From assembly GCA_045643825.1 (NCBI GenBank), contig JAZRFV010000024.1:1-64000 (forward strand): 64,000 nt of DNA, written 5' to 3'. Positions within the stretch are counted from its first letter, which is position 1. Every line of letters starts with the position of its first letter. This DNA is from Scatosoma sp045643825. Lineage in GTDB: Bacteria; Bacillota; Clostridia; Christensenellales; Borkfalkiaceae. Shown piece after piece: positions 44,701-53,110 of the stretch. Below the pieces are notes generated by a model. That model was not told where the DNA came from. It saw nothing but the letters and a program-made list of their open reading frames with translations, and searched no databases. Made by a program: the position numbers and the translations under genes.

Positions 44701-47700
44701 GTACTCTCCAAATAAAGTTGTGTTGCATTGGGTACGTTTTGCGTAGAACCTGCGCTATGTCCATGCACAACCATATAACCGAGGTCGTAATCGGTATACT
44801 TGATAGGCTCACTCGTACTCCATACCAGACCATTCCACCAGAAAGTCGTTTCAGTGATGGTGAAGCGTTGCAAAGCTTCTTCATTCTCGAAGGTACCGCC
44901 GATCACAAGCTTATCGCCCCACGCGGGCGTGCCCGTCAATTCAATACATACCCCTTCGGAGAATCTTACCGACGCCACGGGGTCACCGTTGAGGGTTGCA
45001 CCCACACCATCAATGCAGGTATATGCAAGCCACGCTTCGTCAACGGGGATATCCACGTTGTTCACGCTGTTGAAGAATACGTTGTTACCATCCATGGTAT
45101 CAATCTTCAACCCACCAAGATCATATTCCGCATATTCAGGCTCTGCACCTTGCAATACCCAGGTCTCACCATTCCACATAAAGGAGGTTTCGGTTACTAC
45201 AAACTGAATAGCTTGGAAGTACACATACGTACCATTATCCAATTTTGCCCAACCAGTGTTGTAGAAAGTACCGCCAACCGTCAACACGTCACCAATCGTA
45301 GGAGCGGTATTTTGGGGAACAACGCTGTCAAGGTTGATAAACATTACGTTGGGCATCTTCATGACACCAGCTTTCACTGTCTTACCATTGTAGGTAATAC
45401 CTACGCCGTCTTTTGCAAAGAAGTTTGCCGACCAGCCACCGTTACCGTCTTGAGGTACAGCATATTCTTGACCATCCGCTCTAACAAAGTAAATGTGGTT
45501 TTTGTCCGTAGTCCAGCTGTTGAAAAGCAACGAACCAACTTCTTGCGTTTCGTATTCTACCTTTTCTTCCCAAGCCGTACCATTCCACACAAACGAGCTT
45601 TCTTCAATAATGTATTTTACCTTTTCTGTTTCATACGTGAATGTACCGCTTACCGTCAATACGTCGCCAACCTTTACGTTTGCGGAGTTAACATCGATGT
45701 ACAAGCCAGAGTTAGAGCTTACCAACGCACCGAATTCAATGGGATTGCCATTCAACTTCCAACCGTCGCCGCTTTCCAAGGTAAATCTTGCTTTCCAATC
45801 TTTATCTTCGATAGGAAGCTTTTGATTATCCCATTTCTTCATGTAGATAGCGGTAGAAGCAGGCTTATTAGTCGTCATACCATTACTGTTGTTATGTACG
45901 CCCAACTTACCAAGGGTATACACCGTATATGCGGGCGGAACGTATTCAACCCACTTTGTACCGTTAAATTGCAATTGACAGTTGTCAAACACAAGGTTGA
46001 TTGCTCTATTGCTATTGTAGAAGGTACCGTTGATTGTAACCACGTCCCCTGCCACCGCGTCCTTACCAAGAGGCACGTACAAATCGCCGGGCAATTTAAT
46101 TTGGGGGTTAATCGCTTCGCCGTTCAGCGTTACGCTTGCGCCGTCTTTCGCCGTGTAAACGTTCTGCCAGTCGCCGCGCGACTTAGGCAATGCGTCGCCT
46201 TCAACCGTATACAAATACAATTCTTTTGCCGAGCTGTCCTTCGTGGAGCCAATCTTCGTCACCGTGTAGGTGGTGATATCCTTCACCCACGTCGTACCAT
46301 CCCACGTAAAGGAGGTTTCCCCTACCACGTATTGCAATGCAAGAGAGGTGTTGTAGAAGGTACCGCCAACAACAAGCTTGTCGCCTACCACAGGGGTTTG
46401 ATTTGCAGGAATAGCTTTTTGAAGGCTAATGAACATCGAGTTGGGGAACTTAACTTGATCTGCTACGTCAACCGTTACACCGTTCAACGTAACGCCTACG
46501 CCGTCCTTAACACGGAAGGCTGCCGTCCAACCGTTGTTGCCGTCATTGGGAAGGCCAGGCCAAGCCTTCTTATCCGCATTTTTGAGGTAGAGGAAGTTAC
46601 TGCCAACCGTCCAACTGCTGAACGCCATTTCACCAAGCGTATACGTCGTATATTCTATGTATTTTTCCCAAGCCGTACCGTTCCAAACGACCTTGGTTTC
46701 TTCAATCGCATATTTCATTTTTTGGGTAGGACAGTAGAACGTACCGCCAATCGAAAGGGTCGTACCTACCGTCACCTCGGCAAATGTAATATAGACGCCT
46801 TCTTTCGCGCTGCGCATCGAGTTTAGCGTAGCCGTTTCGCCGTTGATTTTGATGCCGCTGCCTTCTTCCGCATACCAAGCGTCGTCCCAAGATTTATAAG
46901 GCAACGAAATGCCTGACGCCGCCCAGAAATACACCGCTGTAGGTTTCGTCGAAACGTCCGCTCTCAATCGCAGCTGTCCAAGACTGGTGGTGCTGTATTC
47001 CGCATTTTTACCCCAATGCGTACCGTCCCAAAGAACCTCGCTCTCCTCAATGACGTACTTCATACCCGCCTTTTGGCTATAGAAAGTACCGCCGTATTTG
47101 ATGACGTCGCCTGCTTCCAAGGTAATGTCGCTGATGCTAAGATAGAAATTCTTAACATTGCTTTCCGGCTTAGAGGCGTTGCTGTTTCTATTTGCCAAAA
47201 TCCTATGGTTAGAATAAATCACTTCGCCGCCGCGGATTTGTTGGAAACCGATCCCGCTTTCCCAAGTAAAGTTTTCGTCGCTGCCGTACCAATTCACCGT
47301 TTGGTCAGTAGGTTTCAAATACAATCTATCCGTCCGAGTTGCGTTCGAGTCGGTACCGTAGATTTCTAAACCGCCCACTTGAACGATTTCGTAATCAATC
47401 ATTTCAATTGCCACGCTGTCGATATAGCCAACGGTTGCGGTACCGCCTTGATCTGTATATACACGGAACCCAATATTCGTACCAAGCGTTGTCACATATC
47501 CGTTTTCATCCGTTTGGAATAAGTTTGGACTGATTTCAACCTCTGTCCAATTTGAAATATCCGTATCATGCCCCGTGCCGCCAACACGGAACTTATCCGT
47601 ACTAATCCATCCAGGAAGATATGCCCTTATCTTAATCCCCTTGATGTCCTTTTTTAAAATTTTCGATTCGCTGAAATCCATCACGCAATAAGCAGTACCA

Positions 47701-48962
47701 CCACTAACTCTTATCTGCAACGCAGCGCCTTCACCGGTAGCGCCCGTATCGTCTACAATCGTGGTGCCATCGACCAACGTCGTATTATACGTAACGCACG
47801 AAGATGAATCTATCAGCTTAAATTGACCGTTGTTTGTAAAGTCTTGCAACATAGTCTCGTCGTAGTTTACGATAATGTCTTGAACATACAAAACCGTACC
47901 GCGGCGGCAACCAAATATAACTTTGCTCAGGTTACCTTCGCTGTCTCTCATATATCGCATAATAGTTGTATGGTGGCTAATGACATACTCGTTCCAGCCA
48001 GAGGATACATCTATTGTCACGTCACCAAGATATTCAGCACCATCAACTGATTTAAGACAACGGTAACTAAGAGTCGACGCCCCATAGACCTTTATGGTTA
48101 TATTCTCAATCGCCAACACGGGGATTTCCATTGCACTAAAATCAACGACAACAAATGCGCCCATCGTGGAGCCATTGCCTGCAACCTTCAACAATGCGCC
48201 CTTCCCCGCAGATGAGGGTAAGCCTTCTAAACTTGCATCTACAAATCCGTAGGGCATATCCGTTTCATTATATGCGCTTATGGTAAATTGTCTATTGTTT
48301 AAAAAATCAGCCTTCAGGAATTCTTCATATTCTTCCGCATCCGTATAAACGGTAATGCTGTCAATATAAAGCGTCGATTTTGTAGTCTTATCTCTAATAC
48401 CAAGCTCAATATAGCTAACGTAACCGCTTTCATCCACAGCGATGCTATTCAACGATGCCTGCGTCAAGGTAATATCGCACCACGTAGACAGGTCGGGTGC
48501 GCCTTCCTTTTGGCCAACCAAGCCATACTGATGCGCCCCGGGATACGTTCTAAATTCATCGGCGGTACTAGAGTCACCCGTATTATCGCAAGGGTTTGCA
48601 TACGCTCTGACAACGATGCTGATAATTTCACTGCGAGTTAATTGAACTTTATTAAAATCCAACCTAATTGTAGCCCAGCTCCCATTACTCTCAACCTTCA
48701 ACACCTCGCCGCTGTATCCGGCAGGCACGTCCGTATCCGCTAACGCCGAACTATCCATAATGGTAATTCCCTGATTACCGCCGCTGACGGTCGCATCATT
48801 AACCGTAAAATACTCGTTGTTGCTAAATTCCGCCGTTGCCGCCGCTGCCGTAACGTTTTCGTTTGCAGGCTTTGCAACCGCAAACCCAACGCCCAAGCAT
48901 ACCAAACAACAACACGCCGTCATAAGCAATGCTATCAATTTTGCCTTGATGTTTTTCATCAT
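41709..48962 (-). CDS. Giant secreted modular protein with C-terminal glycoside-hydrolase-like TIM barrel
   Basis: 2417 aa. A signal peptide (about 8-40) is followed by three jelly-roll carbohydrate-binding-like domains (about 45-525; each starts with F-x-N-N-x-x-F/Y and contains 'DFNKVQLTRSEIISIVVRAY'-type text). Eight W-N-G-x-W modules (about 525-1515), a laminin-G-like domain and a small beta domain with VFLGWIAEDGKLYEAG come next. A TIM-barrel-like region from about 1960 (SVPVIAWNYPAL, GYLAWDEPSNSQ with a likely catalytic Glu, WLSLDTYPI, MYAAMAFGIDSMSWFTYSP) precedes a terminal beta-sandwich. Family of the barrel not assigned. No membrane anchor is present, so it may bind through its modules. 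Tandem ATG codons follow AGGAGGTA; 48959 has the better spacing. It lies between the GH37 gene and the 43-aa ORF. Confidence 0.82.
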   Translation of the reverse strand: MMKNIKAKLIALLMTACCCLVCLGVGFAVAKPANENVTAAAATAEFSNNEYFTVNDATVSGGNQGITIMDSSALADTDVPAGYSGEVLKVESNGSWATIRLDFNKVQLTRSEIISIVVRAYANPCDNTGDSSTADEFRTYPGAHQYGLVGQKEGAPDLSTWCDITLTQASLNSIAVDESGYVSYIELGIRDKTTKSTLYIDSITVYTDAEEYEEFLKADFLNNRQFTISAYNETDMPYGFVDASLEGLPSSAGKGALLKVAGNGSTMGAFVVVDFSAMEIPVLAIENITIKVYGASTLSYRCLKSVDGAEYLGDVTIDVSSGWNEYVISHHTTIMRYMRDSEGNLSKVIFGCRRGTVLYVQDIIVNYDETMLQDFTNNGQFKLIDSSSCVTYNTTLVDGTTIVDDTGATGEGAALQIRVSGGTAYCVMDFSESKILKKDIKGIKIRAYLPGWISTDKFRVGGTGHDTDISNWTEVEISPNLFQTDENGYVTTLGTNIGFRVYTDQGGTATVGYIDSVAIEMIDYEIVQVGGLEIYGTDSNATRTDRLYLKPTDQTVNWYGSDENFTWESGIGFQQIRGGEVIYSNHRILANRNSNASKPESNVKNFYLSISDITLEAGDVIKYGGTFYSQKAGMKYVIEESEVLWDGTHWGKNAEYSTTSLGQLRLRADVSTKPTAVYFWAASGISLPYKSWDDAWYAEEGSGIKINGETATLNSMRSAKEGVYITFAEVTVGTTLSIGGTFYCPTQKMKYAIEETKVVWNGTAWEKYIEYTTYTLGEMAFSSWTVGSNFLYLKNADKKAWPGLPNDGNNGWTAAFRVKDGVGVTLNGVTVDVADQVKFPNSMFISLQKAIPANQTPVVGDKLVVGGTFYNTSLALQYVVGETSFTWDGTTWVKDITTYTVTKIGSTKDSSAKELYLYTVEGDALPKSRGDWQNVYTAKDGASVTLNGEAINPQIKLPGDLYVPLGKDAVAGDVVTINGTFYNSNRAINLVFDNCQLQFNGTKWVEYVPPAYTVYTLGKLGVHNNSNGMTTNKPASTAIYMKKWDNQKLPIEDKDWKARFTLESGDGWKLNGNPIEFGALVSSNSGLYIDVNSANVKVGDVLTVSGTFTYETEKVKYIIEESSFVWNGTAWEEKVEYETQEVGSLLFNSWTTDKNHIYFVRADGQEYAVPQDGNGGWSANFFAKDGVGITYNGKTVKAGVMKMPNVMFINLDSVVPQNTAPTIGDVLTVGGTFYNTGWAKLDNGTYVYFQAIQFVVTETSFMWNGETWVLQGAEPEYAEYDLGGLKIDTMDGNNVFFNSVNNVDIPVDEAWLAYTCIDGVGATLNGDPVASVRFSEGVCIELTGTPAWGDKLVIGGTFENEEALQRFTITETTFWWNGLVWSTSEPIKYTDYDLGYMVVHGHSAGSTQNVPNATQLYLESTQYPTLPCINGWDIEFIYESGIGVRLNGTPITIPDLESTNAGLFLALANAGVQVGDMITIGGTFVCPEDGVLARYIIKESSFVWNGKTWVSHISEDLLENYDLVSLYDIGLPMEWNISGTVDKAGGLSFNASEGNSTNSVAVRFGINCTNLNQTYIIKNADGTEQTAASNLAFRLCGSEWQGVQFHFRHGAVWMYDANKSYTLENNTDYLIELGAVMMKDGRIWTYVKVDGILVLSEAITSSQFKEFSNYATTGFTTHISVYAAGVAEMTLKDAGNVAVTYVSSAGESVVLGQQGDMYTLPAGKSTTNKVFLGWIAEDGKLYEAGSTFQLTHATTFTALEVGFYMEDGASIRLANTADESGIRFTTYLNAADLGKLLGNYGITNVKYGTLIMPYDYLSATQKPNLEDFNPEEEKILKIESTATTVTEGFVAYRGAMQNLYMENYGRLFAGRAYMEITFADGVVWTVYSAFDNDNNVRSIRQVAQAFKMDTDAYNSKVTTEEMAAVVDAYAKSDDIHLMPYERYEANSVPVIAWNYPALNPSNGYMNDSNIAIATKMKEAGIAIVGLTGANLVFPNSGQSIEKTRSIIKFFWSQGLYTFAFAANTGGLKDDGSYNNMNCDLSELGYPDFSDCEGFIGYLAWDEPSNSQTVMDKIAAFAQDFEKKYAGTDVIFMTNLLPSYASYFKKSSTSDEWNEAKGETSYLNQTAFKNYLQQYCDTVLSQVSGTKWLSLDTYPILEDGSLVENFLFDLGALKVTAMKNDAHAHVVLQSSGWVEGGNTDKSRIPTEAELRMQMYAAMAFGIDSMSWFTYSPSGVGGSNTYNTFVDNNGNIVDQAGYNAFKKVNDEFNAISSVYGAFDWKGVILGTGKNNSKTALLPNNRERDKDYKAFAAVTGQLGEYELAETDTKHLASVSTNKTDWNYLMGVMEDANGNEGYVLCNYNSHEENREQTITLTFDSNVTEVVIYRGGIKETVSVSNKTISVQLATGEGVIILPSKLG
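44420..47395 (-). repeat. Array of eight W-N-G-x-W modules in the second giant gene
   Basis: Same module type as in the 34140-41417 gene. Modules 5 and 6 (about 45170-45900) nearly duplicate modules 9 and 8 of the other gene at DNA level. A shared stretch of about 85 bases around 45650-45735 (38390-38475 in the partner) shows a single mismatch by eye. Confidence 0.8.
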
Positions 48963-49045
48963 TACCTCCTATATCATAAAAACAGGTGTTTTTAAGTTTC
49001 TTATTTATCCTTGTCACGGCCGTTTTCCCTTTCAGCCGTTCCATT

Positions 49046-50263
49046 TCACCCTAATCGTTTTAACTCTTCACAGAGATACACGTACACGCCCGCCGTCCAG
49101 CCCATCATTTCGGGGGTGTCGTATTCGCTGGAAACGCCCATACCGCCGCGCACCGCGTCGTACTTTTCCCACAAGCGTCCCGTCCTTGCGAAGTCCTCGT
49201 CAATCGTACCAATATACTTTCTTGCGATACGCTTCGCGTCCTCGATAAGCCCTACGTTTTTCAACGCCATATACATAATACACGTTGCCGCGGGCCACGC
49301 GCAGGGATAATCCCATTGATAGTAGATATCCTCGCCTCGATATGCGGTCGGCGTTACGCCGTATTCGTGTTCGAGTAGCCCCAGCACCTTTTTCATCCCC
49401 GCTTTATCCTTGGATATCCCATAGGTGTAGGGATACGCGGACACCGCGCTGACGATTTCGGAGAAACCGCCGTCTACCACGTTGCAATCGAGGTAAATCC
49501 CCTGCTCCTTATCGAAGAAATATTTCTCCATCAACGCCTTTCTTTCTTCCGCATTCGTCTTGAAGGGTTCAGGACTTTCCCCGATAGTTTCTAACATCCT
49601 CGCCGCTTTCCTTTCCATTTCGTAGAGGAAACAGTTGAGGTCTAAATGCAAGAACGCGCTTGCGTCAATCTTACTACGTTTCGTCCGAAAACGCATATTG
49701 AAGTCGAGTCCGCTTTCCGCAATCGCCATAATGTCTTCGGCAAGCGCAAGCTGTTCTTCCTTCGTTTCACGCTTTTCAAAAACTCTATCGGACAACCCTC
49801 GGTAATGGCGGAGCTTTTCTTCCTCGTCGCCGTTCGTCAAAAAGTTATGTAGGCCGAATTTCGTCTTGCGGTAGGTTTGCCAAAAGTCGTATTCCTTCAC
49901 GATATACGGCATGTATTTACGGATAATCGCCTCGTCGCCTTTATGCAGGTAGTAATCGTACACCGCGCTGCAAAACAGCGGGGGTTGTGAACGGTCGGCG
50001 ATAACGTTGGCATTCGGCATATACCCCAAGGTATCGATGAAGTACGCCATGTTATCCAAATTGTTTTCCACCTGCTCGTCAAACCCGTCTTCCATCAAGC
50101 CGAGGTTGATAAAATACACGTCCCAGTAATAAAGGTCGGTATATATCCCCCCGATGGAAGGTGAAATGTAAGGTTTCGGCACCGTAAAGCCGCCTCGCAT
50201 TTCGCTGGGATCGTGAAAGGTCTTTTCCCAATTCCTGAAAATGTACTCTCTTACCTCTTTCAT
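49046..50263 (-). CDS. GH37 trehalase-like glycosidase, short intracellular form
   Basis: Predicted (alpha/alpha)6-barrel enzyme of the GH37/GH63 group; 405 aa, shorter than typical GH37 trehalases (about 530-560), and without a signal peptide. Family signatures are present: YTDLYYWDVYF (41-51, cf. the PGGRFxExYxWDxY signature), RSQPPLF (91-97), SGLDFNMRF (184-192; Asp187 at the general-acid position), QWDYPCAWP (316-324) and EKYDA (366-370; Glu366 at the base position). Trehalose is the usual GH37 substrate, but the reduced size and location in a glycan locus leave other alpha-glucosides possible. ATG is preceded by GGGGGA, and a 16-bp palindrome (50280-50295) sits just upstream. It precedes the 2417-aa gene by 83 nt with no terminator. 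Confidence 0.85.
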   Translation of the reverse strand: MKEVREYIFRNWEKTFHDPSEMRGGFTVPKPYISPSIGGIYTDLYYWDVYFINLGLMEDGFDEQVENNLDNMAYFIDTLGYMPNANVIADRSQPPLFCSAVYDYYLHKGDEAIIRKYMPYIVKEYDFWQTYRKTKFGLHNFLTNGDEEEKLRHYRGLSDRVFEKRETKEEQLALAEDIMAIAESGLDFNMRFRTKRSKIDASAFLHLDLNCFLYEMERKAARMLETIGESPEPFKTNAEERKALMEKYFFDKEQGIYLDCNVVDGGFSEIVSAVSAYPYTYGISKDKAGMKKVLGLLEHEYGVTPTAYRGEDIYYQWDYPCAWPAATCIMYMALKNVGLIEDAKRIARKYIGTIDEDFARTGRLWEKYDAVRGGMGVSSEYDTPEMMGWTAGVYVYLCEELKRLG

Positions 50264-50279
50264 ATTTTCCCCCGTTTTT

Positions 50280-50295
50280 TGTCAACCATTTGACA
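50280..50295. promoter_or_regulatory. 16-bp palindrome upstream of the GH37 gene
   Basis: TGTCAA and TTGACA arms of 6 bp around four bases, 17 nt before the GH37 start codon. It does not match the cre consensus. It could be an operator or a leader hairpin; no -10 box was found beside it. Confidence 0.35.
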
Positions 50296-50348
50296 GAATG
50301 CATTTTCAACGCATACCTGCCTGCCTTATTTTTGAAAAATGCTCCTTT

Positions 50349-51281
50349 TTATGCCTTTTTCGAGTTATCTTTCTTGTGAAAGTGCAAATTGCTGATTACA
50401 ACCGCCGCCCCTATGCATAAGAATGCGCCAAGGTAATGCCATTGCAACACGTTTTCACGGAGCATAATTGCACCGATAATTGCCGCAAACAACGGTTCGG
50501 ACAATTTCACAATAAACAGCTTTGACAACTCGTATTTTTGTACAATTGTGTACCAAATCATATAGCTTGCACAGGTGGCAAGAATCATATATCCAAACAA
50601 CAGCCAATCACCGAATTCCGCAATCGTCAGCCTACCGCCAAAGGCAAGCCCAATCGTCAACAGCACCGCACCGCCAAGCAGCTGCGAATAGCCTGTTGTC
50701 AAAATTGCATCCGTGCCCTTCAGCATCTTTTTACAAATCACGCTGGCGGTTACCGTGCAAAAGGAAGACGCGATGATGATGCCTTCGCCTATCCCGAAGG
50801 ATAAGCCCAATTGATTGATGTTCAAAACAAGGATGCTCGCAAGCCCCAACGCCGCGCCGATTCCCTTGCCTACCGTCATCTTATCGTCCTTGAAAATCAA
50901 GGCGGTAACCACGATAAACACCAACACGCCCGACTGCTTTAACAATGCCGTTTTCGAGCTTTCCACAAGGGACAACCCATAGAACGCGCACGCGTAATTG
51001 AGTACCACCGCAAACAACGCCACGAGGGCGATTCCACCCCATTCCTTCTTGGTGTGTACAGTGGGAAGCTTTTTCTGCTTCGCCGTCAAGAGAAGGGAGA
51101 TAAGCCCACCGCTGACCGTAAACCGTAACCCTGCAAACAGCAGGAGGTTGGGGTAGTATTTCGTGTCAATGTCAAAGCGCGTATACCCAAGTTTCACCGT
51201 AGGATACAGCGATCCCCACAGCATCATCACGACGAGAGCCAAGAGGATGGGGAGTATACTTTTTAACGATTTACCTTTCAT
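50349..51281 (-). CDS. EamA/DMT-family membrane transporter
   Basis: Ten-helix drug/metabolite transporter superfamily protein, 310 aa, made of two EamA repeats. The first begins at about 10 (LPILLALVVMMLWGSLYPTV) and the second at about 150 (SFGIGEGIIIASSFCTVTAS). The pattern LVESSKTALLKQSGVLVFIV and the C-terminal LSEPLFAAIIGAIMLRE are characteristic. It is integral to the cytoplasmic membrane and likely moves a small metabolite. Its ATG overlaps the stop of the MDR oxidoreductase gene (4-bp ATGA overlap), tying it to the cytoplasmic enzyme block 51278-56009. It may import or export an intermediate of that pathway (inference). The C-terminus is Lys-rich. Confidence 0.9.
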   Translation of the reverse strand: MKGKSLKSILPILLALVVMMLWGSLYPTVKLGYTRFDIDTKYYPNLLLFAGLRFTVSGGLISLLLTAKQKKLPTVHTKKEWGGIALVALFAVVLNYACAFYGLSLVESSKTALLKQSGVLVFIVVTALIFKDDKMTVGKGIGAALGLASILVLNINQLGLSFGIGEGIIIASSFCTVTASVICKKMLKGTDAILTTGYSQLLGGAVLLTIGLAFGGRLTIAEFGDWLLFGYMILATCASYMIWYTIVQKYELSKLFIVKLSEPLFAAIIGAIMLRENVLQWHYLGAFLCIGAAVVISNLHFHKKDNSKKA

Positions 51282-52261
51282 TTTACCTTCAAAACGACCT
51301 TGCCCGTATTTTCAAATCTTTCCAAAATACCGTGGGCTTCTTCCGCTTGCTCGATCGGTAAAACTTTATAGATACTCGGCTTAATTTCCCCGCTTTCCAT
51401 AAAGGGGAACAGCTCCGTCACCAACGATTTTAAGATAAAGGCTTTTTCCTCGTTCGTTCTATTGCGAAGCATACTGCCTACAAGGTGCAAGCCCTTCGTA
51501 AGCAAGGGACGAAGCTTGACGTTCGTTTCTACCCCTGCGAGGGTGGAAATTACCACCCAGTAGCCTCCGCGCGCCATATACGGCATCGCCTTGCCGAGGT
51601 CTTCCCCGCTCAAACAGTCCATACAAACGTTGACGGGTTTGCCTTCCTTTTCCAATTTTTCAAATGCCTCGGGGATACTTTCCTGTTCTTGAACGATGAT
51701 ATAATCCGCACCGAGGTTTTTTATCTTTTCCGCTTGCTCGAAGGTTTGTACGCTGGTTACCACGTACGCGCCTTTCGCCTTCCCCATCGGGATTGCCGCG
51801 CTGGCAAGTCCGCTACCGCCTGCCGCCATGTAAAAGGTTTCACCTCTTTTCAAATGCCCCTCAATGAAGAGGTTAAGGTAGCTGGTTGCATACGCTTCGG
51901 GGATCGCCGAGGCTTCCTCAAACGACCAACCCTTCGGGATGGGCATCAACAATTCGTACGGTACGGCAATGCGTTCTGCATAACCGCCGCCGCCCACCAA
52001 GGCACATACTTCATCCCCTACTTTAAAGGAGGAATTCGCTTTCGCAACCGCACCCATGTCCGTAATCACGCCCGCAAGCTCCAAACCCATCCATTCGGGC
52101 CAGCCCTTGGGGGAAGGGTAACTGCCGTTCTTTTGTAAAATGTCCGCACGGTTTAACGCCACCGCGTGGATTTCCACAAGGACTTCGTTTTCCCCCATCG
52201 TAGGTTCGGCAACCTCCGTCCAAAGCAATTTTTTATTTTCACCAACAAGCATTGCCTTCAT
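51278..52261 (-). CDS. MDR-family NAD(P)H-dependent oxidoreductase (quinone-reductase-like)
   Basis: Medium-chain dehydrogenase/reductase, 327 aa. The GroES-like N-domain carries ILQKNGSYPSPKGWPEWMGLELAGVI and VGDEVCALVGGGGYAERIAV. The Rossmann domain has AAGGSGLASAAIPMGKAKGAYV (about 147-168) as nucleotide-binding loop. The Cys/His zinc ligands of alcohol dehydrogenases are absent, so it belongs with the zinc-free quinone or enoyl reductases. The ATG has AGGGTGAACGAAT upstream. It is 56 nt after the SDR gene and overlaps the EamA gene. Role in a cytoplasmic catabolic pathway is inferred from context only. Confidence 0.88.
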   Translation of the reverse strand: MKAMLVGENKKLLWTEVAEPTMGENEVLVEIHAVALNRADILQKNGSYPSPKGWPEWMGLELAGVITDMGAVAKANSSFKVGDEVCALVGGGGYAERIAVPYELLMPIPKGWSFEEASAIPEAYATSYLNLFIEGHLKRGETFYMAAGGSGLASAAIPMGKAKGAYVVTSVQTFEQAEKIKNLGADYIIVQEQESIPEAFEKLEKEGKPVNVCMDCLSGEDLGKAMPYMARGGYWVVISTLAGVETNVKLRPLLTKGLHLVGSMLRNRTNEEKAFILKSLVTELFPFMESGEIKPSIYKVLPIEQAEEAHGILERFENTGKVVLKVK

Positions 52262-52317
52262 ATTCGTTCACCCTATCTATCGTTTGCCTTTTTTTAAGGC
52301 GTGTAAGCTGTTTTGTG

Positions 52318-53094
52318 TTAGTCCGTACCCTTCATACCAAGCGAGCGTCCGCCGTCTACGACGTACGTTTGACCGGTAACAAATCTCGCTTCGTCCGAAG
52401 CCAAGAACAATACAACGGGGGCGATGTCCTCCGCCACGCAAATTTCACCGAGGAAATTCGTCGTTCTCGAACGCACCTCGTCTTCTTCACCGGGACGCTG
52501 TACAACGCCGGGGGCAACCGCATTTACCGTAATGCCGTATTCCGCAAGCTCCTTTGCGAACGATTTGGTGAAAGCGATAACGCCTGCCTTCGCCGCACCG
52601 TAATCACAGCAGCCCTTCAATCCGTTAAGGCCAACCGTCGAAGAGAAGGAAATGATTCTTCCGCCCTTCACGCCGTTTTCTACCATGTATCTGCCAACCG
52701 CACGGCCAACGTACATTGCGCCGTAAAGGTTTACCTTCAAAACTCTGTCGATAACGTAGTCCTTTTGGTAAAGCAAAACCGAACCTGCAAGCGGAGACAC
52801 GATTCTCGCGCTCCCTCCCGCAACGTGTACGGAAATGTCGATTTTACCAAAATCTTTAACCGCCTGGGCAACTGTCGTTTCAACGCTTTCCGAATCGGTT
52901 ACGTCCATTAAGTAGCCCTTTACCTTTGCACCCAGCGCCTGAATGCGGGCAACCTTTTCATTTAACGCCGTTTCATTCATATCGCAAAGGGCAATCGATG
53001 CACCCTCTTTTGCGAATTGGTAAGCCGCTTCACCGCCAAGGTATCCGCCGCCGCCCGTGATAAACGCCACTTTATTTTCAAATCTCATTTTCAT
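52318..53094 (-). CDS. Short-chain dehydrogenase/reductase
   Basis: Classical SDR, 258 aa. The NAD(P)-binding motif TGGGGYLG is at 13-20. An acidic residue at the end of beta-2 (CDMN) suggests NAD preference. VHVAGG replaces the usual NNAG motif. The catalytic Ser is within SFSSTVG at about 151-152, and YGAAK gives Tyr165 and Lys169. The C-terminal LASDEARFVTGQTYVVDGG is textbook for the family. It could oxidise a hydroxyl of a sugar, cyclitol or hydroxy acid. ATG codons at 53094 and 53088 both follow GGAGGATAAGAGGG. It lies 16 nt after the Gfo/Idh/MocA gene in the same transcription unit. Confidence 0.92.
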   Translation of the reverse strand: MKMRFENKVAFITGGGGYLGGEAAYQFAKEGASIALCDMNETALNEKVARIQALGAKVKGYLMDVTDSESVETTVAQAVKDFGKIDISVHVAGGSARIVSPLAGSVLLYQKDYVIDRVLKVNLYGAMYVGRAVGRYMVENGVKGGRIISFSSTVGLNGLKGCCDYGAAKAGVIAFTKSFAKELAEYGITVNAVAPGVVQRPGEEDEVRSRTTNFLGEICVAEDIAPVVLFLASDEARFVTGQTYVVDGGRSLGMKGTD

Positions 53095-53110
53095 TCCCTC
53101 TTATCCTCCG

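Noticed and set aside
50280..50295. Catabolite-response element (cre) for CcpA
   Set aside because: The palindrome lacks the central CG and the TGNAANCG pattern of cre.
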